DNA of 64,000 nucleotides from Antilocapra americana. Taxonomy: Eukaryota > Chordata > Mammalia > Artiodactyla > Antilocapridae. Shown here in pieces: positions 35,387-52,929 of the stretch (its first letter is position 1; every line of letters begins with the position of its first letter). The notes beneath the pieces were generated by a model. The model was not told the DNA's origin. It did no database searches and was given only the letters and a program-made list of their open reading frames with translations. Both the position numbers and the translations under genes were made by a program. The stretch is from positions 5,228,864-5,292,863 of the forward strand of contig ML661900.1 of the NCBI GenBank assembly GCA_007570785.1, read 5' to 3'.

Positions 35387-37512
35387 CTAAAGGCAGAACA
35401 AGGGCACCTGCTTCATTCATACATTCAACCAAAACGTATTGAGCACCCTGTTAGATGCCAGGCCAGATGCTGGGGTTCCCCAGGGGTCAACAATCCCAGC
35501 TTCTGGGAGCAGTTTGATGAGGTCAGATGCCCCTACCCCACATCAGTCAGTCACACTGTAATATGGCCAGCGCCATGAGGCTGCACAGCCTATGAGTTAC
35601 CGCCCGAGGAAGTAGTCAGAGACCAAAAAAAAAGTAACATTCAGATTCAGTCCTGCAGTACCAGGAAGTTTTTCAGAGACAAGAAAATAACTTCACAAGA
35701 AGAGCAATCTTGCAAAAGTGAAGAGGCCTGAAGGAAGGTGGCAGGTTTGGGGAACACAGAGTAGCTTAGCAGTGAGGTGAAAGTGTGATGAGGGAGCAGT
35801 GGGGTGAGCAGGAGGTCAGGCTGCAAAATCAGGTCAAGGACTAGTGTCAAGGGCAGTGAGGGCCAGGATGCGTTTTCATTTTAGAAAGATGGTGCCAGTG
35901 CTGGTGAGAAGTTGGAGGGCATCTTGGTGGTGAAGAGACTAGAGGGAGCAGACGAAGGAGGAGCCGCTGCCGTGGGCTGGGCTGACTGAAGACTGGCAGG
36001 TCAGGTTCCAGGGGTGCCTATGGGGTGGACTCTAGGCAACAAAGGAGTTTGGGTGCTCCAGGGAGCTGAGGGATTTGCCTCTCTGTCCCTTTCCCTGTGA
36101 ATCAGGCACCACCCTACAATTCCACGGCCAAGAAGAGACAAGCATTAAAAAGGATAAAGGCCACCCCAGGAGACCAGCTGCTTCGTTTCTTCCTCTGGTC
36201 CCCAGATGTTGCTAGAAGTGATTGTTTATGACAATATGGCTGGTGGATGCATTGAAACCTACACTCTGGTGGGCTGCACCAGCAAAACATATTCAGTCCA
36301 TCAGCAACAATCACCAAGGGTGATCACACCAGCAGAAGAATTTTGGAAGATACAATTGTTGCCTTCAGGGAATCTGTGCATGGACTGAGAAGACAGAAGT
36401 CACACCTGAAATCATTTAAGATGGGTCCTTCTGTGAGATGGACCTTTTTAGTGATCACTGATTCCATTTGGACATCAGTTTCCTTACCTTTCTGTCACCA
36501 CTTTCCCATGACCAACACCACCAGCAAGCTCCCTGAATGTCTGACCTGGTTTAAACACCAACCACTAGGCAAGTTATCAGGCTTATGGTAGGTAGGTCCT
36601 GAACATCTGCTGAATGGATAATCACCTGTACCCTCTGAAGCAGAGCTGGGCAGAGAACAGATGCCTGGCCTGTGAATCAGGAGCCCTGGGCCCTGTCCAT
36701 GTGCTCTTGACCCACTGTGTGACCTTGGCTCAGGGTCATTCCCTCCCTGCACACGTCTCTTCATTGAGTAACGCAGAGACAGGACCAGGTGATATCTGAA
36801 GCTCCTCCCATCAGCAATCTTCTGAGTCAATGCATGAAAGACAAGAGGTAAGCGACTCTCTGTACAAGGGTATCCTAGGAGATGTACTCAAAATGGGTAG
36901 AATCGACAAGGGGAAGGGACACCAAGGCAGACCTCAAGGAAGAAGTCCAGCGAGTCACTCAGTGGCTACCTATGTGGCTGCAACCCGTAAGGGCTCCCTC
37001 TTTACTCCACAGGCCCCTTGGCTCCTTAGGGCCTCCTTGCCCATTTTTTGCCTTGAAGACTCAGACACATATCCACATAAGTTGAGGATCATGTTTAGGT
37101 TGATTATATCACTCTTACCTGGAAGGGTCTCCCAGGGTCCCAGACCCTTCTTAACAGAGGTTAAGCACAGGCCAGTTTCCTAGAACAAGACATCCCCCCA
37201 AAGTTCCATTTGCCAGCAATCTCAGTCTCTGCTCTACATCAGGGCCTGAGCCAGGGCCATGTCTGCCCACAGCAGAACTGAGTCTACTCTAAGGCCCGGA
37301 GAACCATGTTGGCAGCTGACAAGGCTAGAGGGCCTATCAGCCAGCTTCTTCCCAGGACTAATCCATGTGCTCATCAGTACCCAGGAGGAGGCACATTCTC
37401 AACTATCCAGAAACACCCACCTGCCAAATCCCAAACCTTGACCCTTGACCCTAGCACCCAACTAGGGCTAGGACATGAGAGATTCCTGCAAAATCAGAAA
37501 CTTAATTTAAAA

Positions 37513-37735
37513 TCTCCTCCTGGTGGCTCAACAGTAAAGAATCTGCCTGCAATGCAGGAGATGCAGGTTCGATCCCTGGGTCAGAAAGACCACCTGGAGA
37601 AGGAAAATGGCAACCCACTTTAGTATTCTTGCCTGAAAAATCTCATGGACAGAGGAGCTTGGCAGGCTATAGTCCCTGGGATTGCAAGAGTCGGACATGA
37701 CTTAGCAACTAAACCACCACCACCACCACATCAAA
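37513..37735 (+). mobile_element. Bov-tA SINE with CAC-repeat tail
   Basis: Full-length element with GCAGGTTCGATCCCTGGGTC and GAGTCGGACATGACTTAGCA, ending in a CCACCACCAC run. Confidence 0.9.
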
Positions 37736-38865
37736 TTGATATCATTCCTAAGGAACAGGTTACTGAAAGCAATCAGTTAAACTTGGGGCAGGAATTCATG
37801 CTGGTGACTTCAACTGCTTCCCTATAGCAGGTGATACAGCCCAAGATTTCCTATTAATACACAGCCTGCTGAGCAATCTTTGTTAAGGACCAAACCCTAA
37901 ATATCTTTCTAGAAAAGGGGGAGAGACGATATGTGCTTGAGGAACAGAGAGTGGATAATTTAACCAACAACTGAAAGCAAGGTCAAATCAGCTCCAACTG
38001 CCAGTCCCAAGAAGGGCAACAGTTGGCAGGAGTTCTTAAGTTTACTCTCAAAGGTAGCAGTAGACAGCACCTCATTTTCCTTAGCTCTGCTGGACTCTCA
38101 GGAACTCTTGAGCAGCACAAAGAGCCGGTAAGCAGAGAGGCTAAAGGGCTGGAAGCTGTGATTACTAGCCTCAAGCTCCCAGGGTGCCAGCCATGCAGGT
38201 AGCCACATGCATGCAGCCACAGCCAGAAAAACGACAAGCTTCTTTGTCTTTTGAGAAAGACAAGGCCAGAGTTAAGAGCCTCAACTTGTGGCAGCCTTGT
38301 GATGTGTAAGTCTCATTTTCTGATGAGTTTAATTAGCGCAGCGTTAAATAAAAGTTTCCGGAATGCTTGCCAATTACAATACAGGCAAGTGAGCCAGGGC
38401 AGAACCAAGACTTTAAAAAAATCCAGATTGGGGTTTCAGGCCAGCCCAGCCACAAACAGGAGCTGGGGGCCCAGAAAAAAGAACCGAATTTGGGTGAGTG
38501 GGCAGGGAATCCAGGACTCTCTGGCCTGACGTCAAAGTTCCTCACCCCTGGCCCCAAGATTCTGCTCTGCCCTTATCTCCTATCAGTCAATACAACTCTG
38601 CCCAGTAATAATGAAATACTTGCAGCTCCCGGTAGTGGCACTCTTCCCCCAAACCCAGTCATTAAAAGGAGTGGCAAAGCCACAGGAGCACTTTAAATCC
38701 CTTCCTTCAAGAAAAGGCAAGGAACTCTTCAGGGAGAACTCAAGGTCTTGACAGTCTGCTGAGACTGCTCTTCTCTCAAACCAGAAGCAGGCAGGCTTGA
38801 CTCTGCAGCTCCTGGAATCCTGTTAGGCACCCTTCCTCAAGGCCAGAAGTTGGGGACACATTACA

Positions 38866-39083
38866 TTCAGGTTTCCCAGGTGGTACCAGTGGTAAAGAAC
38901 CCACCTGCCAATGCAGGAAATGTGAGAGATGCAAGTTCAATCCCTGGGTGGGGAAGATCCCCTGGAGGAGGGCATGGCAACCCACTCCAGTATTCTTGCC
39001 TGGAGAATCCCATGGACAGAGAAGCCTGGTCCATAGGGTCGCACAGAGTCCAACAGGACTGAAGCGGCTTAGCACTCACATAT
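38866..39083 (+). mobile_element. Bov-tA SINE
   Basis: GGTTTCCCAGGTGGTACCAG to ACTGAAGCGGCTTAGCACTC, near full length. Confidence 0.92.
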
Positions 39084-39962
39084 TAATATTACATTCACAC
39101 GTGGGGGCTACTAACAAGGGAGTGACTGGGAACTGCTACCTCTCAGCCACTAGGAGAGATGAGGACAACTTCTGCTTCAAGGTACCCATCACTTCCCCAC
39201 CTTGGGAATCTCTCCTGCCTATTACCTGGCACTGGCCTCCAATACTTCAAAGTGCAACACTCAAGTTTTTCTCTGACAAAATTTGGCCTCACTCTGTTTT
39301 TAATGTCATTCAGCACTTTTAGGTGGAACCAGGGGATAACTGCAATATCCCAGGGCTTTCCTTTTTCTATTGTATCAACTTGTAAAATGGTTTGTACTTT
39401 GGGCCATTCCCTTTCCTTTTTGAAAGTAGGTTCGTGGGTTTTGTTTTTTGTTTCTTTAAGGCAAGAGGTTAAATGTGCGTAACCGATAGGGCTACATTTT
39501 AAACTAGATTAAAGGGCCCTAGGCAACTGCAGAAGAGCATAAAGCAGGGATGGGAGGGCACATAGAGAAATGCATCACCTCATAGTATACCTATGGCTGA
39601 TTCATGCTACTGTTTGGCAGAAACCAACACAGTACTGTAAAGAAATTATCCTTCAATTTAAATTAACTTTAAAAAATAAATGCCCACTTCAGGATGGAGC
39701 TGGGAACAGGTCCATAGAGCTCCGGACCCATAGACTCCACAGCCGCTACATACACACTGCTACACACACACACACACACACAGCTGCAGACCCGCAGCGG
39801 CGAACAAATAATAGGAGAGGGAGGACACGCATGGACACACGCACCCACATACACGGAAAGTGAGGTCACACAAAGAGGTCAAAGTCGCCAACGAAGCTTC
39901 CCCAGCCTCCCGCTCGCCCCACCACGGGAAACCAGCCTCCACGGCTCCCCCATCCTCCTCAC

Positions 39963-40070
39963 CCGCGCCAGGCGCGTCTCGGGGCAGCCCCCAAATATCG
40001 CGGTATCCCGGTCGCCCCGCCCGCTGACTCTGACTAGCACGCAACTTTACGGCTGTCGGAGGCTTCCTCC
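39963..40070 (-). other. PPCDC: PPCDC exon 1 (5' UTR); start approximate
   Basis: A GC-rich stretch downstream of two ZNF143-type sites ends in a good donor (GCGCGG, then GTGAGG) at 39963. It is the only promoter-like segment between SCAMP5 and PPCDC exon 2. The exact transcription start is not visible. Confidence 0.55.
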
Positions 40071-40081
40071 GCGACCGCGTA

Positions 40082-40129
40082 GCCTTCTGGGAGTTGTAGT
40101 CAACTTCTCAGCCTTCCGGGAACTGTAGT
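40082..40129 (-). promoter_or_regulatory. Two tandem ZNF143/THAP11-type (SBS2) sites in the PPCDC promoter
   Basis: On the minus strand the two sites read ACTACAACTCCCAGAAGGC (40100-40082) and ACTACAGTTCCCGGAAGGC (40129-40111), 29 bp apart in the same orientation. Both match the known SBS2 motif ACTACAATTCCCAGAATGC closely. The upstream one also holds an ETS-like CCGGAAG. They lie just upstream of the PPCDC first exon. Confidence 0.75.
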
Positions 40130-40614
40130 CCACTCGGGGAATCCCACCGAGAACACCGGTTCCCAAGTTTTTGGTATTTCCTGCGTTCATCTGGGCCTGC
40201 CGCTTGTCTGACCTCCTCATCCCCCCAGCCCCACCCACACTGCTTATCACTGCAGGTACTTAATACTTTTACTGAGCCTATCTTCTATGTTTTTTAATTT
40301 TTTTAATTAAATATATATTTAATATATATATATTAGATGTTGCATGCAAGGTCTTTTAGTTGCAGCTTGGGGGGTCTTTAGCTGCAGCATGTGAACTCAG
40401 CTCTTCCTCAGGAAACTCAGAACTCCTCCTAACAGGCAGAAGGCCTCTGTAGCAATTTCAAGGCTGCCTCAGAGAAAAAACTACACAGAAGTGTGTGGCT
40501 TTTGACCTCTGGGAATGACAGGTGACAGGCCCACTGGACCCACCCTGCTTCCATGCCCCACAGCCCATGGTGAGGCTCCACGAAGGCCCTCATGAAGACA
40601 CATGACACAGCAGG
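40130..40614. other. Spacer between the SCAMP5 3' end and the PPCDC promoter
   Basis: Holds an AT-rich tract with a TA dinucleotide run (about 40290-40335) and a reversed CHR SINE scrap (40340-40403). The rest is unassigned. Confidence 0.7.
40340..40403 (-). mobile_element. CHR-type SINE fragment
   Basis: GGTCTTTTAGTTGCAGCTTG and TTAGCTGCAGCATGTGAACT are the reversed CHR body; the head is missing. Confidence 0.6.
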
Positions 40615-40637
40615 ACACAGAGGGCCAAATGTTCCCC

Positions 40638-40643
40638 TTTATT
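40638..40643 (-). terminator. SCAMP5: AATAAA poly(A) signal of SCAMP5
   Basis: On the minus strand the sequence reads CATAATAAAGG, followed by a T- and GT-containing stretch (TTTGGCCCTCTGTGTCC) typical of a downstream element. Cleavage is expected near 40610-40622. Confidence 0.7.
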
Positions 40644-42102
40644 ATGGTTCACTCAATTAACACAGACAGACACACTGGCTCAGGCAGGTCAACTGCCAGT
40701 TGGAGGATGGTCTGTGTTTCCCAGAAACAAGGAAGGGCACTGGGCACCAGCAGAATGCAAAAGCAGGTCACTGGCCAAAGACCTGAGGATTCCCAGAACT
40801 GACCTCAGCCTTCCTGCACCCCACCCTCAAGCCAGACCATCCAGCAGAGATGAACCTGTGCCCAGCCCCCACTTCTTGTTCAGTTCCCTCCCCAGGAAAG
40901 TGCATAGATGCCTGGAGATGCAGCATCCCAGGGCCTGAACAAGCAGGGCCACACGCAGGTATAGCAGGTCCTCCAAAGGGCAGAGCCAGGGCATGGCCAT
41001 ACAGGTCTGAGCCAGGAAAGAGCAAAGGCGGGTAGGACAGAAAGCTGACGGGAGGGAGCATCCAGCAGGTCAAGGATGCTGTGCTGGCAGCTAGACCACA
41101 GGCCTCCTGGAGTTACCAAAGAGAGGAAGAGAAAGGGAGCTATAGGTCTGGGCGGTGAGAGAGGAAAGGGAAGAACCTAGACCGAGGGTCTCTTTTCAGG
41201 TACTAGGGGCTGTGACAACTGCTTTCCAAAGAGAAAGTGGTAGAGGAGAGAGTCAGTCACACTCTGGCCCAAGCCTAAGGGGCCATTAGGAAGATAACTT
41301 CCCAGAGGCCCTGGTTCCCCTTATAGGAAAATGAAGTATCCGAAGCTCAAAGCTCAGATGGCCTTTGGAAATCTAGGTGCTGGCTTCTAAGCTGGAGCCA
41401 CCCAGAGTGGCCAGGTGGAGTTTGGTTTTTCAAGCCATATCAACCAGGTGGGAGGTGGGGGCGATGAGTGAGAAATGGGCAGCTGCTCCATGGGTAGGAA
41501 CTCACTCCTCTTCAGGCCTCCGAGAGAGCCAGGACCTCTACCAACAACATTCTCACAATGCCTGGGATACAACAGGCTCACAGGCCTTTATCACTGTTCT
41601 GGAAAGGAAAGGGGGTTCTAATAAGGGTGAGGAAGGGCCAAGAATCAAGTCCATTAGACAGAGGGGAGCAAGTAATCTTAACATGATAAAAAAAAAAAAA
41701 CAGGAGCCAGAGAACCTCCCCTCCCACCCCACCTAACCTGAAATCACATTCCAGCTATTGTGCTTGCACATAGGGTTGGGCCTGTGCTTCTTCCTAGGCC
41801 TTGAGTTCAAGTGCCCAGAACTGCCCTATGCCCAAGAGCAAACTGGGGGTTGGGGGTAGGGGGGATGCATGATCCCCTCTCAGTTGGTCCTGCCTACCTT
41901 CTCCTCTAAGGGGAAGACTCATCCCTCCAGGACCAGTCCTCTGAGCCTATCCCTTCCATCAGATCCAAACGGAACAGCTGCTGCTCCCAGGAATCCAGTG
42001 GTCACTCAGAGACACCCAGCACCTGCCCAGTGGGCTTGGGCCAACCAGACACTGCTCGGAGACCAGTAACTATTTAGACCCTTTGTTCCAGCTGCACCTC
42101 TG

Positions 42103-42303
42103 GGCTTCCCAGGTGGCGCTAGTGGAAAGATCCCACCTGCCAATGCAGGAGACCTGAGTCAGGAAGATCAACTGGAGTAGGAAATGGCACCCCACTCAAG
42201 TATTCTTGCCTGGAGAATCCCATGGGCAGAGGAGCCTGGTGGGCTACAGTCCATGGGGTCGCACAGAGTCAGACAGGACTGAAGAGACTTAGCAAGCACA
42301 CAG
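42103..42303 (+). mobile_element. Bov-tA SINE within the SCAMP5 3' UTR (antisense)
   Basis: GGGCTTCCCAGGTGGCGCTA to ACTGAAGAGACTTAGCAAGC, with a short deletion in the head. It is antisense to SCAMP5. Confidence 0.92.
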
Positions 42304-43228
42304 CTGCACCTTTACACCTGAAAACTGCCCAGATACCACCCAGCTCTTCAGGGAAGGTAGTGCAATCTGCCCCTGTGCCCGGCAGACATCACTTAGCACA
42401 CAGTAGGGGTAGGGCAGGAGAATCAGGCCACAGCAGCTGCAAGTGTGGCGAGGGACATAGGCAGAGGGCCTCGAGGGGGCTCTGGGAACTAAAGGAGGAG
42501 AAGGCAAGGCAGGGAAGACAGGACCCTGCTTTGCATTTCCATCCCCTGTGGGTCAGGTACCCAAGAGGGCTCCACATCTCTGGCTGTGTGCCCTCCCAGA
42601 TCAGGGCTCGGGCTCAGCTCCCCTGTCCTTTGTCTGCTTCCTGGATCTGAGAATGGGCTTCAGTCTGAGGAGCAGATACAAGTGAGACCCTCAGCCTGGA
42701 GGAAGATGAAGAAACGCCACATGGGGAAGAGAGGAGCCCTGGGCAGGTGAAGAGACCATAGGAAGCAGGAAGAGAGACAACAGGAAGAGAGAAATGGAGG
42801 AGGAGGTTGTGGGAGGTGGGAGGGGAGGGCAGAGACCCAGATCCAGAGGAGCAAGGGAAGATCCCCTGCAGGTCTCCACCCTCCCCGCCAACATGCCCAC
42901 AAATGCTAAATACTGCTGCTTCCCAGGAAGACCAAAACTGGAAACAGTTTCAGCTCATAACCTTGGGAGGGGGCCAGGCTCTCTGCTATGCCTTCCCCTG
43001 CCCCATGAGGGGTCCCAGGGCCGAGGTCAGACGGAGCAGCCTGATGGAGGGTGGGGGGCTGGTTTAGTTCTAAACGTACATCTAGCACCACAACAACAGA
43101 GACCTCCACTGCACACTAGTCACAAGGGGACACAGACACAACTACCACCGCACGGGACAGCTCCGAGTGCAGCCCACAGCTCTCAGGGTGCTGAGAGCAG
43201 AGTCCGAAGGGTGTGGGGGAGGGGCAGT

Positions 43229-43254
43229 ACATATACATATATATATATATATAA
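43229..43254. repeat. TA dinucleotide tract in the SCAMP5 3' UTR
   Basis: Alternating TA with one CA interruption, next to the palindromic TTTGTACAAA. In the transcript this is an AU-repeat about 150 nt after the stop codon. Confidence 0.9.
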
Positions 43255-43386
43255 CTCTGATTCTTTGTACAAAGTCGGGGAGGAGAAAAAGGGAAGGGGG
43301 AACCCTGCTTGGTCACCACAACAGACCCCGTGGTTTGAGCCCCCATCCCACCGGCCCCCAGCCAGCTCCCGGTCGGCTTGGCTGGT

Positions 43387-49037
<5,651 letters not shown>

Positions 49038-49044
<7 letters not shown>

Positions 49045-49092
49045 GATGGTACCCGCTGGCCCAGTGGCCTGTCCGCGCCTCTTTGTCTCAAA
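49038..49092 (-). CDS. SCAMP5: SCAMP5 exon 2 (5' UTR end plus ATG GCA G)
   Basis: The acceptor is a pyrimidine tract ending TTCCAG just before 49092. The exon carries 48 nt of 5' UTR without any upstream ATG, then ATG at 49044-49042 and four more coding bases before the donor GTAAGG. The coding part ends in phase 1 and joins AG AAG in exon 3 to give M-A-E-K. Confidence 0.9.
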
Positions 49093-50260
49093 CTGGAAGG
49101 AAAGAAGAGTCAGCGAAGGTTGAAGATCATGGCTCACCCAGCCAAGTAATTCTTTCAGCCCCAGCTGGGCTGGAAACTCCCTGGAGCAGGACCCATCTCA
49201 CAGAACCACCATTTCAACAGCTCTACCCTTCCAGGGACTCCTGCCCTTGGCCTCCAGGCATAAAACCTATTTTCAGAAAATCCCAGGAGAGGGTGGGAAA
49301 GGAACCTGGGAGGCCACCTCAAGCAGGTGCAAGTCAAGTGACAGAGAAAGCTTGAGGAAATTCTATTCTTGACCTTGAACACCGCAGAGCCCTGGCCTCA
49401 GTCACAGGCTGGGCTTCCCTGCCCCTGCCTTTGTCTCCAGCCATTCATTCACTTCTTGAGCATTTATAAATTGCCAGGCACTGGGGAGAGAGCATGAAGA
49501 AGCGGTTCCTGCCCTTGGCATGAAACAGTCAATAACCTCGGCCATGAACAGTATCAAAGAGAAGGATGGCTATGAAAACATGCACAGCATATATTGGGTG
49601 GTCTGGTCTGGGAGTCAGGAAAGCTGTAAGGGGAGACCTGAGGGATACAGAGGAGTTGCCTGAGGCAAGGCAGCCTCTTGGGCAGTGGGGAAAGCTTACG
49701 CAGATCCTAATGCAGGAAAGAGCTTCATGCTTCTGAATAAGGGAAAGAAAGCCACTGCAGCCAAAGCAGAGAGTGCGTGGAGAGGGAGCAGGAATGGAGG
49801 TAGGCGGGGTTGGATTCTTGAGGCAATTAGGAGGCCAATTAGAAGGGGCTCCAAGGTGGCTCTGGGGTGTGGGGGGAGGGAGGCCCTCAGGAAGACTCTC
49901 TGCCAGCTTAAACAGCCGAGCAAATGGTGGGCTGTTTACTGAGAGCCCCGTCATGAGAAGAGGTGCAGGGCTCCAGGGAAGAAAAGAAGCTTCATCGTGA
50001 ACATACAGAGTCTGAGGTGCTGTGAGAACCTCCAGACAGGACAAAGCCTTGTACGCTTTGGGAGTATCTGGGTCACGAGCTTAGCAGGAGGCCTGCGCTG
50101 AGACAGACATCAGGTAACGGTTGGTGAGTGACGGTTAAGGAAGCAAATGAGAGCACTTTACCAGAACAGTGACTTTGGTAGATAAATACAGATATACTGA
50201 AAAACAGAAAATGGTCTATGGCCAAGCACTAAGGCAATGCAACATCAAAATTTGGACAGA

Positions 50261-50465
50261 GGGACTTCCCTGGTGGTCCCAGTGGCTAAGACTCCGCACT
50301 CCCAATGCAGGGTACCTGGGTTCGACCCCCGGTCAAGGAACTAGATCTCACATGCTGCCATTAAGAGTTCTCTCTAAAAGATGCCACAGGCTGCAAGGAA
50401 GACTGAAGATCCTGTGTGCTGCAACTAAGACTCAGCACAGCCAAATAAATACATAAATAAAACTA
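50261..50465 (+). mobile_element. CHR-type SINE
   Basis: GGGACTTCCCTGGTGGTCCC, GGGTTCGACCCCCGGTCAAG and CAGCCAAATAAATACATAAA; near complete short form. Confidence 0.92.
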
Positions 50466-50484
50466 GTAAAAACAAAAAAAAGTG

Positions 50485-50715
50485 GGCAGAGATTTCTATA
50501 AAGTTTAAATCAAGCAAAATGAATCTATGGTGTTAGAAGTCAGGAGAGTAAAGGGAACACAAGCCTTAGGAGTGCTGGTCATGGTTGGTTCCTGGACCTG
50601 GGTGTTGCTGACACAGAGGTGTTGATTTTGTGAAAATTCCTCAAGCATACGATTATAATTTGTGTACCTTTCTGCCTGTCATATTTCAATTCAATTAAGA
50701 GTTTGCTTTAAAAGA
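50485..50715 (+). mobile_element. Old L1 3'-end fragment
   Basis: GGTTCCTGGACCTGGGTG, GTGAAAATTCCTCAAGC, ATTTGTGTACCTTTCTG and TATTTCAATTCAATTAAGAG resemble L1M 3' ends. Confidence 0.5.
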
Positions 50716-50965
50716 AAAACAAACCTTCCTAGAGTTCCAGTCAAATTCTTCTGGCTCTATTGAAGTTTAGGCCTCCATAATCTTTTGTGGTCCCTTTGTG
50801 ATATGAAATCAAATACAGATGTAAAAACCTAACAACATCTACCACAAATGGAAAAGATAGGCATGACAAAGACAAGCATGAAATGGGTCTTTTACACAGT
50901 TGCATTAATTGTAAGTAACACTGTAATACCAAAAGATTGGAAACAATTGACATGTCTATCAACAG

Positions 50966-51272
50966 CAGTTCAGTTCAGTTGCTCAGTTGTGTCTGACTCT
51001 TTGCAACCCCATGAACCACAGCAGGCCAGGCCTTCCTGTCCATCACCAACTCCCGGAGTCCATCCAAACCCATGGCCATTGAGGCATGGTGATGCCATAC
51101 AACCATCTCATCCTCTGTCGTCCCCTTCTCCTCCTACCCTCAATCTTTCCCAGGATCAGGGTCTTTTCCAATGAGTCAGCTCTTCGCATCAGGGGGCCTA
51201 AGTACTGGAGTTTCAGCTTCAACATCAATCCTTCCAATGAACACCCAGAACTGATCTCCTTTAGATGGACTT
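50966..51272 (-). mobile_element. BovB LINE 3' fragment
   Basis: CAGTTCAGTTGCTCAGTTGT to GAACTGATCTCCTTTAGATG is the reversed BovB 3' UTR. It interrupts older L1 sequence. Confidence 0.9.
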
Positions 51273-51285
51273 AAATGGTACTGGC

Positions 51286-51425
51286 TGTTTCTCCATGGAG
51301 GAGGAAATGGCAGCCCATTCCAGTATTCTTGCCAGGAAAATTCCATGGACAGCAGAACTTAGCATGCTGCAGTCCATGGGGTCACAAAGAGTTGGACATG
51401 ACTGAGTGACTGAACATGCAGACAC
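51286..51425 (+). mobile_element. BovA SINE monomer
   Basis: GGAGGAAATGGCAGCCCATT to GACATGACTGAGTGACTGAA without a tRNA-like head. Confidence 0.85.
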
Positions 51426-51559
51426 AGTTATTTCTAAAAATACTAATAAGGAAAGAGCTCCACAATTACAAGCAGTTGAAAAAATGCAATGCATAGAATA
51501 GTTTATGCTACCTTTCATGTTGAAAAAAAAATAAAGCAGGGGAGAGGAGAATAAAAGTA

Positions 51560-52140
51560 TTTTTTGCTTTTGTCCCCAGAATCCTACTCTAGCAATTTAT
51601 CCACAAATAAGAAACAACAAATACATGTTTTCAGGATGATGTTATTTTACAGCAGCAAAATGTTGGAAGCAACTGTTCAAATAAACTTTGTTTATCATTC
51701 AATAGAGTAACATGTGGCTGTAAAAAAAGAATGAAGATGGTATCTCTGAACTGCTATGGAATGATTTCCAGTATATACTGTTAAATAGAAAAAGCAGGGA
51801 TTTCCCTGGCAGCCCAGACGTTAGGACGTGGCACTTCTGCTGCAGGGGGCGTGGGTTTAACCCCTGGTCAGGAAACTAAGATTCCAGGAAACAGATGCCA
51901 CGAGCCACAAGAAGTGCACCTCCCCCCAAAAAAACAAGCAGAGTACAAATTATTATAATTAGAATACTACTTTTTATATAAAAGAAGGAGAAACAAGAAC
52001 ATGCATTTATAAGTTTGTTTCTGCAAGAGAAATACAGGAAGAATAAATAAGAAACTAATGAAATGGTCATCCATATGATGGAAGGGCTAGGATGAGTAAT
52101 AAGACTTCTCTGCGTAAAGATTTTTACATATTTTTTTACA
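51560..52140 (+). mobile_element. Old L1 3'-region fragment, interrupted by a CHR SINE
   Basis: CATTCAATAGAGTAACATGT, GGCTGTAAAAAAAGAATGAA and CCAGTATATACTGTTAAATA follow the L1M 3' order. A CHR SINE sits at 51797-51936. Confidence 0.6.
51797..51936 (+). mobile_element. CHR-type SINE
   Basis: GGGATTTCCCTGGCAGCCCA, GTGGGTTTAACCCCTGGTCA and ACTAAGATTCC, inserted in the L1 fragment. Confidence 0.8.
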
Positions 52141-52208
52141 TACAATGTCTTACATATTCAAAAACTTACACCCGAAAGAAATGAAAGTCTAAAACTGAAA
52201 TAAACACA

Positions 52209-52322
52209 GGGACTTTCCTGGTGGTCCAGTAGTTAAGACTCTGAGCTTCCACTGCTGGGGTCCCAGAAAAGGGAACTAAGATCCTGCATTCTGGGCGATA
52301 CAGCCAAAATATACATACATAT
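52209..52322 (+). mobile_element. CHR-type SINE, short
   Basis: GGACTTTCCTGGTGGTCCAG, then GGGAACTAAGATCCTGCATT and ATACAGCCAAAATATACATA. Confidence 0.8.
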
Positions 52323-52929
52323 ATTGGAGAGAATCACTAAAATTGAAATAAATAAAAATAAATTAAGCTATCGGTACAATAAATTGATAACACAATCACA
52401 CAGGAAAAAGAACTGGCCAAGTGACCTGATCTCAGTACTCTGTGTTCTCTTGAAAGGATCTATCTCAAGAGCAAAAATAACTAGAGAGAAATCTAAAATC
52501 TTAGCAGGTTTACTGTTGGTATTAGTGTGGTAACTGAAACTTTTCGTGTGTACCGTAGCAGAGAACATATGAGAGAATGTGTTTGTGTTGTTGGAACTTG
52601 GGTTCTCAATGTTAGATATGGAGACAGAATATGGAACATGGGAAGGTAAGAAGAATCCTGTGATGTTGGATTTGAATTGAAGGCATCGATATGAACTCAC
52701 ATCTTTAAAAATAAGTGGTTGGTCCCAAGCCAGGACAAAGAAATACAACATTAGCCTAGAACATCTTGTGGTGCCAGAAATAAGCAAGAATTCAACTAAT
52801 TAGAACTTGTCAAAAGGACACCAGTTTGAAGGGGCTACCAATCAGCCAAATTGGGGAGAATTCAGAGCATCAAAAATAATGACAGTAATATAACATGTTG
52901 AGTTAAAAAATAATCCAAAGTGACACTCA

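Larger units (their letters stand above)
35387..39962 (-). other. PPCDC intron 1
   Basis: 4.6 kb, GTGAGG to CTTTAG. It contains two Bov-tA SINEs in plus orientation, a MIR/L2-like scrap near 35415-35475, a CRE palindrome TGACGTCA at 38527-38534, and a short CA run at 39762-39782. The rest is unique-looking. Confidence 0.75.
39890..40150. promoter_or_regulatory. PPCDC CpG-rich promoter segment
   Basis: A small GC- and CpG-rich patch in an otherwise CpG-poor neighbourhood. It covers the inferred PPCDC exon 1, its donor and the ZNF143-type sites. No TATA box is seen at a sensible distance. Confidence 0.65.
40615..43386 (-). other. SCAMP5: SCAMP5 3' UTR
   Basis: About 2.77 kb without a splice acceptor or open frame of note, from the stop codon to the poly(A) signal at 40643-40638. 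It contains an AT dinucleotide tract (43229-43254) and a Bov-tA SINE near 42103-42303 in the opposite orientation. The long 3' UTR fits the family. The end is inferred from the signal, not from transcript data. Confidence 0.7.
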
